Under the pieces are notes generated by a model. The model saw only the letters and a program-made list of their open reading frames with translations, searched no databases and had not been told where the DNA came from. 63,856 nucleotides of DNA. Source: Hyphomicrobiales bacterium (lineage in GTDB: Bacteria; Pseudomonadota; Alphaproteobacteria; Rhizobiales; Beijerinckiaceae). How positions within the stretch are numbered: position 1 is the first letter of the stretch; the number at the start of each line of letters is the position of its first letter. The stretch covers positions 1 to 63,856 of the forward strand of contig JAPLOU010000061.1 in the NCBI GenBank assembly GCA_026400535.1. Reading direction: 5' to 3'. This document shows, in pieces, positions 8,469 through 15,585 of the stretch. The position numbers were made by a program, and so were the translations under genes.

Positions 8469-9905
8469 ATGGCCGACATTCTCATCACCAACGGCATCGT
8501 CGTCACGATGGACCCGACACGGCGGGTCATCGAGGACGGTGCGGTGGCGATCGCGGGGGACCGGATTGTTGCGGTCGGCACGACGGCGGAGGTCACGGCC
8601 CGGCACGGCGCGCCGAAGGTGATTGACGCCTCGCGCAAGATCGTGATGCCCGGCTTCATCGATGCCCATGCCCATGCAGGCCACGGCTTCATCAAGACAC
8701 TTGGCGGCGGGCGCAATGACGAATGGTACAAGGCCTGCGGTTATACCTATACCCAGGGCTCCACACCGGCCTTCTGGCGCGCGGAGGCGCAGCTTGCGGC
8801 CGTCGAACGCCTGCGTTTTGGCGTGACCACCGGGGTTTCGCTGCTCGGCGGCGGCGATACGATCCTGCGCACGGACGATCCCACCTACGGCGACGCCCAT
8901 TGCGACGGCGTGGCCGAGGTCGGGACCCGCTCCTTCGTGGCGGTGGGTTCGACCCGTCCGCCCCATCCGCTGACCTATGGCACATGGGAAGATGGCAAGG
9001 CCCAGACCTATCCGGTCGGTTTCGAGCGCCAGTTCGCGACCGTCCAGACGCTGATCAAGAGCTGGCACGGCAGCCATGGCAGGCGTCTCAACATCGCGCT
9101 GATCACGCCGACCTTGCGCAAGGAGCACCGTGCGGAGCTCTCCGCCGCTGACATGGATCTCGCCATGGCACAGGCCAGGCAGGTCAGCAAGCTGGCGCGC
9201 GCCAACGGGCTCGTGTTCACGCAGGACGGGCATACCGCAGGTTCGGTTGCCTTCGCCGACGAGATGGGCATTCTGGGACCGGAGGCGCTGCTCTCCCACT
9301 CGACCGGACTGAGCGAGGCCGAAATCGCGATCTGCGCCCGGACCGATACCAAAATCGCGCATAATCCGAGCGCCATCGCCTCTGTGCTGGCGCGCTGCCC
9401 GGCGATCGAACTGATGGATGCCGGGGTCACCGTCGCGCTCGGGTCGGACGCCACCGCGCCTGACCGCAACGGCGACATGTTCCGTCACATGCAGCAGGCG
9501 ATGCATTACCACAAGACCTTCTTCAGGGACCCAAAGGTGCTGCCGCCTGGCAAGGCATTGGAGATGTGCACCATCGATGGAGCAAGGGCCTTGGGCATGG
9601 AGGCCGAGCTCGGCTCGATCGAGGCTGGCAAGAAGGCTGACGTCGTGCTGGTCGATCTCGCCCGCCCGCATATGTACCCGCTGCACATGCCGGTGTTCCG
9701 GCTGGTCTGCTTCGCCAACGGCAATGATGTCTCAACGGTGATCGTCGATGGCCGCGTGCTGATGGAGGACCGGCTGGTCAAGAGCATCGATGAGGGCAAG
9801 GTGCTCGACGCGGCGCAGGCCGAGGCGGAGCTGATGCTCGACCGCGGCGGCTTCCGCGATCTTCTGGAGCCATTGCCGACCTTCTGGGGGCATACGCGCG
9901 GCTGA
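8469..9905 (+). CDS. Amidohydrolase / metal-dependent deaminase family protein
   Basis: This 478-residue enzyme of the amidohydrolase superfamily belongs to the SsnA/TrzN/cytosine-deaminase-like branch. The N-terminal beta domain is followed by PGFIDAHAHAGHGF with metal ligands H67 and H69. Further ligand regions are FTQDGHTAGS, LSHSTGLSE and the catalytic aspartate region LGSDATAPDRNGDMF. The C-terminal part returns to the small beta domain (GSIEAGKKADVVLVDL). A good ribosome site (GGAGAG) precedes the ATG. Members hydrolyse C-N or C-Cl bonds of cyclic or open nitrogen compounds. With the LIV importer and reductases nearby it is a candidate for the ring-opening or deaminating step, but the substrate is unknown. 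Confidence 0.9.
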   Translation: MADILITNGIVVTMDPTRRVIEDGAVAIAGDRIVAVGTTAEVTARHGAPKVIDASRKIVMPGFIDAHAHAGHGFIKTLGGGRNDEWYKACGYTYTQGSTPAFWRAEAQLAAVERLRFGVTTGVSLLGGGDTILRTDDPTYGDAHCDGVAEVGTRSFVAVGSTRPPHPLTYGTWEDGKAQTYPVGFERQFATVQTLIKSWHGSHGRRLNIALITPTLRKEHRAELSAADMDLAMAQARQVSKLARANGLVFTQDGHTAGSVAFADEMGILGPEALLSHSTGLSEAEIAICARTDTKIAHNPSAIASVLARCPAIELMDAGVTVALGSDATAPDRNGDMFRHMQQAMHYHKTFFRDPKVLPPGKALEMCTIDGARALGMEAELGSIEAGKKADVVLVDLARPHMYPLHMPVFRLVCFANGNDVSTVIVDGRVLMEDRLVKSIDEGKVLDAAQAEAELMLDRGGFRDLLEPLPTFWGHTRG

Positions 9906-9985
9906 GGCGAGGGGCCTGTGTTGCCACATTGTCTTCGGAGCCGCCGGCGCGCTACACAGAAGCCCGCAACAGATCGAGGCCAAGC

Positions 9986-10291
9986 ATGGATTTCATCACC
10001 AAGATCGCCCGGGGGATTGCCGCCGTGCAGGCCACCGTTGGCTCGGATGAGCTCGGACCCCAGCAGCCGCTGGCGCTCGAGGCTGGCGGCACGCTGAACC
10101 TGCAGGCACGACGCAAGCGCGAGACCAGCCAGCGCATCATGCGGCTTGAAACCCCGCTCGGCGAAGGCCTGGCACGCATTGATCTGAGTGCGGCCGATGC
10201 GCGGGCGCTGGCGGAAGCGCTGACGGCCTTCGCCAACTCCGTGGCGGATGATGCCAAACCGGTTCCGGCCCTGCCCAAGACGCACGAGTGA
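9986..10291 (+). CDS. Conserved hypothetical protein, 101 aa
   Basis: I do not recognise this 101-residue protein. It begins MDFITKIARGIAAVQATVG, has a central beta-type stretch (GGTLNLQARRKRETSQRIMRLETPLG) and a C-terminal helix rich in alanine (LSAADARALAEALTAFANSVAD). There is no signal peptide or membrane segment. It lies 3 nt upstream of the EVE-domain gene, so they are probably one unit. The stop codons and spacing make it a believable small gene. The longer frame from 9929 has no better start than ATG 9986. Confidence 0.6.
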   Translation: MDFITKIARGIAAVQATVGSDELGPQQPLALEAGGTLNLQARRKRETSQRIMRLETPLGEGLARIDLSAADARALAEALTAFANSVADDAKPVPALPKTHE

Positions 10292-10294
10292 TCC

Positions 10295-10711
10295 ATGCCA
10301 CACTGGCTCTACAAATCCGAACCCTTCAAATGGTCCTGGGATGCGCAGGTGGCTGCGGGCGAGAGGGGCACGTTCTGGGATGGCGTGCGCAACCATTCCG
10401 CCAAGCTCAACCTGATGGCGATGAAGAAGGGTGATCAGGGCTTCTTCTATCACTCCAACGAGGGCCTTGAGATCGTTGGCATCGTCGAGGTGATCCGCGA
10501 GGCCTATCCGGACCCGACGGCCGCGCCTGGCGAGCCCTGGGTGGTTGTGGATTTGAAAGCCGTGAAGCCCTTGCCGCGCCCCGTTTCGCTGGCACAGGTC
10601 AAGGCGACACCGGCCCTGGCGAAGATGAGCCTCGTGACCTCCATGCGCCTGTCCGTGCAGCCTGTCACGGATGAGCAATGGGCGCTGCTCTGCAGCATGG
10701 GCGGCCTGTGA
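10295..10711 (+). CDS. EVE domain-containing protein
   Basis: This 138-residue single-domain protein begins WLYKSEPFKWSWD, the EVE domain opening, followed by GVRNHSAKLNLMAMKKGDQGFFYHSNEG and IVGIVEVIREAYPDPTA. EVE domains belong to the PUA-like superfamily and bind modified bases in RNA or DNA through an aromatic cage. The housekeeping bacterial form is widespread and its exact role is not settled. Length is standard. It is likely co-transcribed with the small upstream gene; no restriction or defence gene is adjacent, so a housekeeping role is more likely here. Confidence 0.9.
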   Translation: MPHWLYKSEPFKWSWDAQVAAGERGTFWDGVRNHSAKLNLMAMKKGDQGFFYHSNEGLEIVGIVEVIREAYPDPTAAPGEPWVVVDLKAVKPLPRPVSLAQVKATPALAKMSLVTSMRLSVQPVTDEQWALLCSMGGL

Positions 10712-10883
10712 CGCTTCAGACGGTATGACTTAGGGCCCCCGATGGCGGGTGCTTGCCGCCGACAAGCTGCTGCAAAACAACCCGTCAGTCATCATGCGGA
10801 TCAAGGCTGCCGGGTTGACAGGCCGCGTCGGAGGACCTTGGTGCATCGAGGTGATCGGGCCTGGCTCGGGCTTTGCAACGGCC

Positions 10884-11180
10884 TCACCGGACGCGCTCTG
10901 ACACGGGTCTTGCAAGCATCCTGTTGCGCTTGGCAACCGTGATGGGAACGGCGACCTCGTTCTACCGGGCTCTGAAAGTCCCGGATGTCAGGCGTCCGCT
11001 GTTGATCCGCTTGTTGCGGACGATGGCGGTTTCGACCCGTGAGCGCTTGTCGTGTCCGTAGCGCTTCTGCCAGGCCATTCGGCCACGGACCGCGATCCGT
11101 GCGGCATGACGCTCGCGCTCAGGAAACGAAGCCGCTTTCGAGCACAAGTGACAGGTTGTGGAGGAGACGTACACCGCCAT
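10884..11180 (-). mobile_element. IS5-family transposase C-terminal remnant with premature stop
   Basis: Reading the minus strand from 11180 gives ERERHAARIAVRGRMAWQKRYGHDKRSRVETAIVRNK, a clear match to the last catalytic region of IS5-type DDE transposases (consensus like GRMGWQ...RRSLVETAMFRYK, with the catalytic E in VETA). An in-frame TAG at 10962-10964 interrupts it, and the frame then continues NEVAVPITVAKRNRMLARP to a TGA at 10884. The N-terminal two thirds are absent, so the element is dead. It abuts the truncated aldehyde dehydrogenase at 11238, suggesting the insertion caused that truncation. 10712-10883 holds no gene I can recognise. Confidence 0.7.
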
Positions 11181-11237
11181 AGCTCACCGCTAGCTCGTCA
11201 ATCGGAACGCCGACCATGATGAACCCGCGTCAGCCTA

Positions 11238-11556
11238 TCACTCGATGATGTCGGCAGGCACGCGCAGCTCCGTCTGTGCCTCTGCCAGCGGCTTGCCCTG
11301 CTCGGGGCTGAGCAATTGCGCGGCTGGCTCCAGCTGCGCCCGCAGCAGATCGGCCGCACGGCGCAAGATGGCGGACGTGCTCATGAACGGAAACGGCCCG
11401 CCAATGGGCAACGCCGTAGGCCGCTGCCAGCAAGGCCTTGTCAAGATGGCTTGACGTGGCGGCGGCCAGTTCGCCGACAATGGCTTCGCGGGCAGGGTCG
11501 ATCACGGTTAGCCTCTCGCCGCCATGGCTTGGTCGCCATCCGCCAGCGATGAGCAA
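11238..11556 (-). pseudogene. Aldehyde dehydrogenase N-terminal remnant, frameshifted
   Basis: From TTG 11556 the frame reads LIAGGWRPSHGGERLTVIDPAREAIVGELA, the N-terminus of an NAD-dependent aldehyde dehydrogenase. After about 58 residues homology passes to another frame, which reads ILRRAADLLRAQLEPAAQLLSPEQGKPLAEAQTE and stops at 11238. Only about 100 of the usual 480 residues remain, and neither the catalytic cysteine nor the Rossmann core is present. It is the third gene of a minus-strand set (aminotransferase, cupin, this). An aldehyde dehydrogenase would naturally oxidise the aldehyde made by the neighbouring amine oxidase or aminotransferase, so its loss matters for the pathway. Confidence 0.82.
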
Positions 11557-11577
11557 GGTCGTGCTGCCCGGGCACGC

Positions 11578-11919
11578 TCAGGGCGTGGCTTCTTTCGGGG
11601 TATGCAGCACATAGTATTTGGCGACAGCCACCGGCATGTCCCAGACACCCTTGAACCCGGCCGGCACGACGAAGCCGTCGCCTTTGCGATAGATCTCGGT
11701 CTGGCCACTGGCATCCGTCAGATGCACCTCGCCCTCGAGGATCAGGCAGAACTCGTCGCGCTTGTAGTCGACCTCGAGCCGGTTCGGCTTCGAGCGCCAG
11801 ATGCCGCAGGCCAGCGCGCCGGTCGGGTCACCATAGGCCTTGGTGGCCGCCGTCAGCTTGTCGTCAGCCGGTGGCAGACAATCGGATGGCAGGATGCGAA
11901 TTGAGGTGAGGTTGGGCAC
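11578..11919 (-). CDS. Cupin domain protein (DUF861/Cupin_3 type)
   Basis: This 113-residue single-cupin protein has RDEFCLILEGEVHLTDASGQTEIYRKGDGFVVPAGFKGVWDM. This is the two-motif arrangement of the Cupin_3 group, which resembles the cupin half of ureidoglycine aminohydrolase. The usual histidine metal ligands are largely replaced (DEFCLILEG), so metal binding is uncertain. Small cupins of this type often accompany amine oxidase and puu-like polyamine catabolism genes. Here it lies 17 nt downstream of the aminotransferase and precedes the truncated aldehyde dehydrogenase on the same strand. The biochemical role is unknown. Confidence 0.85.
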   Translation of the reverse strand: MPNLTSIRILPSDCLPPADDKLTAATKAYGDPTGALACGIWRSKPNRLEVDYKRDEFCLILEGEVHLTDASGQTEIYRKGDGFVVPAGFKGVWDMPVAVAKYYVLHTPKEATP

Positions 11920-11936
11920 GGCAACTCTCCGTTAAG

Positions 11937-13250
11937 TCAGGGCAGTGATTTGATGGCTTTGGTGATCGCTCCAAACAGGATCGCGATCTCATTGGCTGTC
12001 ATGATCAGCGGCGGTGAAAGCACGATGTTCTCGCCGCTGGCGCGAACCAGCACGCCATTGTCAAAGCAATGCTGGAAGACGGCCTGTGCCCGCCCGCCCT
12101 GCTCGCCCGGGGCTGAGGCGATCTCGATGGCACCGAGCAGGCCAAGATTGCGGATATCGACAACATGAGGCAGGCCGCGCAGCGCGTGGATGGCGTCCTG
12201 CCACAGGAGTGCCATCTTGGCTGAGTGCGCGAACAGGCCCTGATCGCGATAGACATCGAGCGTGGCGAGCGCAGCCGCACAAGCCAGCGGATGGCCGGAA
12301 TAGGTGTAGCCATGCATCAACTCGGGCGCGCCGTCCGGCCCGGTCATCAACGCATCATAGATGTGGCGGCTGACCAGCGTCGCCCCCATAGGGACTGAGC
12401 CATTGGTGAGCGCCTTGGCAGAGCAGATGATGTCCGGCGTCACGTCGAAATACTGCGAGGCGAAATTGGTGCCCAGCCGCCCAAAACCGGTGATGACCTC
12501 ATCAAAGATCAGCAGGATGCCGTGCCTGGTGCAAAGCTCGCGCAGGCGCTTGAGATAGCCCTTCGGGGGGGGAATGACGCCGGGCGCGCCGGAAACCGGT
12601 TCGACAATCACGGCGGCAATGGTCGAGGCGTCGTGGATGCCGACCAGCTGCTCCAGCGCGTCGGCCAGATCGGCGCCATGCTCAGGCTGGCCTTGGCTGA
12701 AGGCATTGCGTCTCTTGTCATAGGTCATGGGCAGATGCAGCGCGCCGGGCAACAGCAGTCCGAACTGCTTGCGATGCGCGCCCACGCCCGCCACCGAAAG
12801 ACCGCCGAAGCCGACGCCATGATAGCTGCGCTCGCGCCCCACCAGCCGCTGGCGTGTGCCGTGCCCTATGGCCCGGTGATAGGCGAGTGCCACTTTCAGC
12901 GCCGTATCAACGGCCTCGGAGCCCGAGTTCGAGAAGAAGACACGGTCGATCCCGTCCGGTGCCAGCAGCGCAAGGCGGCTCGCCAGCTCGAAGGCCTGCG
13001 GGTGGCCAATGCTGAAGATCGAGCAGAAATCGAGCGTCCCCGCCTGTGCGCGGATGGCCTCGACAATCGGCTTGCAATCATGTCCAGCGTTAACGCACCA
13101 GAGCCCAGCCAGCCCATCGAGCAGCCGGTCACCATTCGCGGCGGTGAAATACATGCCGGAGGCGCTATGGACCATCTTCGGCTGCTGCTTGAAGCGGCGA
13201 TTGGCCGTGAAAGGCATCCAGAGCTGGTCAAGATCATTCGGCGTGCGCAT
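11937..13250 (-). CDS. Class III aminotransferase (omega-amino acid:pyruvate type)
   Basis: This PLP enzyme has 437 residues with the class III layout. It has an N-terminal WMPFTANRRFKQQPKMVHSA, GLAGLWCVNAGHD, the FFSNSGSEAVDTALKVALAYH phosphate-binding region, LLIFDEVITGFGRLG with the cofactor aspartate, and the PLP lysine in SAKALTNGSVPMGA. The pattern is closest to beta-alanine or omega-amine:pyruvate transaminases. It heads a minus-strand set with the cupin and the broken aldehyde dehydrogenase. The neighbouring C45 hydrolase, amidase and FAD amine oxidase suggest it transfers the amino group of a compound released by them. The GntR-type gene next to it is the likely regulator. Confidence 0.92.
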   Translation of the reverse strand: MRTPNDLDQLWMPFTANRRFKQQPKMVHSASGMYFTAANGDRLLDGLAGLWCVNAGHDCKPIVEAIRAQAGTLDFCSIFSIGHPQAFELASRLALLAPDGIDRVFFSNSGSEAVDTALKVALAYHRAIGHGTRQRLVGRERSYHGVGFGGLSVAGVGAHRKQFGLLLPGALHLPMTYDKRRNAFSQGQPEHGADLADALEQLVGIHDASTIAAVIVEPVSGAPGVIPPPKGYLKRLRELCTRHGILLIFDEVITGFGRLGTNFASQYFDVTPDIICSAKALTNGSVPMGATLVSRHIYDALMTGPDGAPELMHGYTYSGHPLACAAALATLDVYRDQGLFAHSAKMALLWQDAIHALRGLPHVVDIRNLGLLGAIEIASAPGEQGGRAQAVFQHCFDNGVLVRASGENIVLSPPLIMTANEIAILFGAITKAIKSLP

Positions 13251-13339
13251 GGCGCGGCTCTTTTCCGGTTTTCGATACCGTGACCGATTTCAGTATTTTT
13301 AGATCATAAAAGACATTCAGGATGCAGACAAGCCAGAAC

Positions 13340-14263
13340 TCAGCGCCGCAGCAGGCTGGACTGTGTGATGTGGCGGCGCATGAGCAGGCTCGCGACATCC
13401 ATATCGCCGGCCTCGACCCTGTCGAGGATCTCGAGGTGCTGGCGGCAATTCACCCGCACGCGTTCGATGCCATAGGTCCAATCGTAGTTGCTGAAGCGCC
13501 GCAGGCGGGTCTGCTGCACCACGGCCAGATGGATGAAGCGATTGCCGGAGGCGAGCGCCAGCCCCTCGTGAAAACCGGCATTCATCGCAAAGAAGGCAAT
13601 GCTCGCCGTCTCGGTCCAGGGCTCGACCAGCGCGCGCTCATGCTTCTCGCGCATCTGCGCCGCCCAGATCGGATCAAGGCGGAACCCCGGCTCCAGCAGG
13701 CCGGAAGGCTCGATCAGCAGTCGGAAGCGATAGCTCTCCTCGCGCGCGTCCAGATCATGCGGCAACGCCTCGAAGGACCAGCCATAGCCGGGCTTTCTTG
13801 CAACAATTCCGGCTTCCAGCAACGTGGCCAGCGCGCGCAGCACAATCTGGCGCGAGACGCCATAATGCCGCATCAGGTCCGCCTCCGAGACCTGATCGGG
13901 CAGTTGGCGATTCAGCCGGTCGCGTGCAACGGCGATGATGAGCTTGTTGTCGGCTGTATCATCCAACTCCGGCTGCGAGGCCGAATCGCCTTCCGGCATG
14001 CGCAGCAGGACAAAGCCTTTGCCTTCGGCGCTTTCGACAATGCCCAGGCGGGCGAGATGGGCGAGTGCGCCCCGCACCGGTGTGCGCGAGACATTAAGCT
14101 GCCGTGCCAGCGCCAGCTCGGTCAGCCTGTGACCGGGCGGCATGCCCGTGCTGCGGAACAGCATCAGCAATCGCTCGGCCAGATCGCGCTGCAAGCGGCT
14201 GGGCCCGGGCACCGATGCCTTGCGGGGCACAGCGTGTCCTGTGGCTGTTTTTCGTGTGACCAT
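13340..14263 (-). CDS. GntR/FCD-family regulator with two winged-helix segments
   Basis: This 307-residue protein is longer than a normal FadR-type regulator (about 230). Residues 25-90 form a GntR winged helix (HRLTELALARQLNVSRTPVRGALAHLARLGIVE). Residues about 105-165 look like a second one (LPDQVSEADLMRHYGVSRQIVLRALATLLEAGIV, then RKPGYGWSF as the wing). Residues 170-300 are the FCD ligand domain (EESYRFRLLIEPSGLLEPGF, and a late helix with RRHIT). It is transcribed away from the C45 hydrolase gene and towards the aminotransferase. It probably controls both sides in response to the substrate or an intermediate. Confidence 0.87.
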   Translation of the reverse strand: MVTRKTATGHAVPRKASVPGPSRLQRDLAERLLMLFRSTGMPPGHRLTELALARQLNVSRTPVRGALAHLARLGIVESAEGKGFVLLRMPEGDSASQPELDDTADNKLIIAVARDRLNRQLPDQVSEADLMRHYGVSRQIVLRALATLLEAGIVARKPGYGWSFEALPHDLDAREESYRFRLLIEPSGLLEPGFRLDPIWAAQMREKHERALVEPWTETASIAFFAMNAGFHEGLALASGNRFIHLAVVQQTRLRRFSNYDWTYGIERVRVNCRQHLEILDRVEAGDMDVASLLMRRHITQSSLLRR

Positions 14264-14363
14264 GCCTCATGCTCCTTGGCGGACCTGTTTCTAGCGCTGG
14301 AATTTTTGTCTTGCAAATTCATAAAATACTGCTTGAGTGATGAGCCTGCGAGGTAGTACCGGG
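14264..14363. promoter_or_regulatory. Divergent promoter region between GntR-type gene and C45 hydrolase
   Basis: This 100-nt AT-richer gap separates the divergent start codons. It contains TTCATAAAATACTGC (14319-14333). A related AAAAATACTG occurs on the minus strand upstream of the aminotransferase (around 13287-13300). The shared AAAATACTG could be part of the operator for the double-wHTH regulator, but two similar copies by eye are weak evidence. No convincing -35/-10 pair stands out. Confidence 0.3.
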
Positions 14364-15524
14364 ATGGCCGAACCGTTTCCCTTCATCGAGTTGCGCGGCA
14401 GCGTGAGCGAGCGTGGCCTCGCCTATGGACGGCAGGCGGCCGGGCGCATCCACAAGGGCGCGCAGTTCTACCGCGAGCAGCTGGCGCGCGATGGCCTTGA
14501 TGCTGCCGGCATCGAGGCGCTGGTCGAACAGCTTGTGCCCGGCATGGCCGCTTTCGATGCCTCCTATGTCGAGGAAATGCGCTGCATCGCCAAGGGCGCG
14601 GATGTGCCCTTCTCCACCATCGCGCTCATCAATGCGCGCACGGAGGTGCTGAAGCTCGCCAAACGGGTCAGCTTGGGCGAAGCGAGCCTGCCCGTCGATC
14701 CCGATCCTGATGGCTGCACGTCCGTCGTGCTGCTGCCGGAAGCCACGGCGAATGACCGCCTGATCCACGCCCAGAACTGGGACTGGAAGGTGGAATGTGC
14801 CGAGACAAGTGTGGTTTTGTCGATCCAGAGTGAGGGCAAGCCCGATATCCTGACCTTCACCGAGGCTGGCGGGCTGGCACGCTCGGGGCTGAACAGCGCA
14901 GGTCTGGCGATCACGGCCAACTATCTGGAATCGGACCGTGATTATACGCAGGTCGGCGTGCCGCTCGCACTCATCCGGCGCAAGGCGCTGGAATGCTCGC
15001 ATCTGGCCCACGCAATCCATGCGGTTTACGTCACGCCCAAATCGGCCTCCAACAACGTCGTGCTCAGCCATGCCGATGGCATGGCGTTCAACTTCGAGTG
15101 CGCGCCGGATGAAAGTTTTCTGGTGCATCCCGTGAATGGGCTGTTGGTCCATGCCAACCACTGGATCAGCCCGATTGCACTGGGCAAACTGAAGGATACG
15201 GGCATCGCCACCGTGCCGGACAGTGTCTATCGCGACCTGCGCGTGCGCTCGCTGCTGGCGCCGAAGCTCGGACAAGCCACAATACGCGACATGCAGGAGG
15301 CGCTGTTTGATGATTTCCAGACGCCCTGGTCGGTCTGCCGCCCGCCGCGCCTGTCGCTGAACGACAATCTGAGCGCCACCGTCGCCATGATCGTGATGGA
15401 GCCGGGCGACGGCATCATGCAGGTGGCACCATTGCCCGCGCTGAACCGCACCTTCACGATCTATCGGCTGACCAAGCCCTATTCAAAACTGACCAGCCTT
15501 TCCACGAGACGCAAGACAGCCTGA
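14364..15524 (+). CDS. C45-family autoproteolytic acyltransferase/hydrolase
   Basis: This 386-residue Ntn-hydrolase belongs to the acyl-CoA:6-aminopenicillanic acid acyltransferase group (peptidase C45). Residues 8-25 (IELRGSVSERGLAYGRQA) are the usual opening. The autocleavage site and nucleophile are in DPDGCTSVVLLP with C118, followed by HAQNWDWKVE, the hallmark N-W-D region. Cleavage before C118 would give an alpha and a beta chain of about 117 and 269 residues. Members hydrolyse or transfer acyl groups on amides, including beta-lactam nuclei and acylated amino compounds. It is followed by a peptide importer, amidase and amine oxidase, so it may deacylate an imported amide. No signal peptide is evident. 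Confidence 0.9.
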   Translation: MAEPFPFIELRGSVSERGLAYGRQAAGRIHKGAQFYREQLARDGLDAAGIEALVEQLVPGMAAFDASYVEEMRCIAKGADVPFSTIALINARTEVLKLAKRVSLGEASLPVDPDPDGCTSVVLLPEATANDRLIHAQNWDWKVECAETSVVLSIQSEGKPDILTFTEAGGLARSGLNSAGLAITANYLESDRDYTQVGVPLALIRRKALECSHLAHAIHAVYVTPKSASNNVVLSHADGMAFNFECAPDESFLVHPVNGLLVHANHWISPIALGKLKDTGIATVPDSVYRDLRVRSLLAPKLGQATIRDMQEALFDDFQTPWSVCRPPRLSLNDNLSATVAMIVMEPGDGIMQVAPLPALNRTFTIYRLTKPYSKLTSLSTRRKTA

Positions 15525-15585
15525 GCCAAAGGCCTCTGGCTCTTCGCCTGAAGCCTATCATGTTCCAGCCACAGGAGATCAGCAC

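Noticed and set aside
7272..9686. An 804-codon minus-strand open frame opposite the AKR-RidA and amidohydrolase genes
   Set aside because: It is antisense to two well-supported genes, is histidine-, glycine- and arginine-rich with no family pattern, and arises from high GC codon bias.
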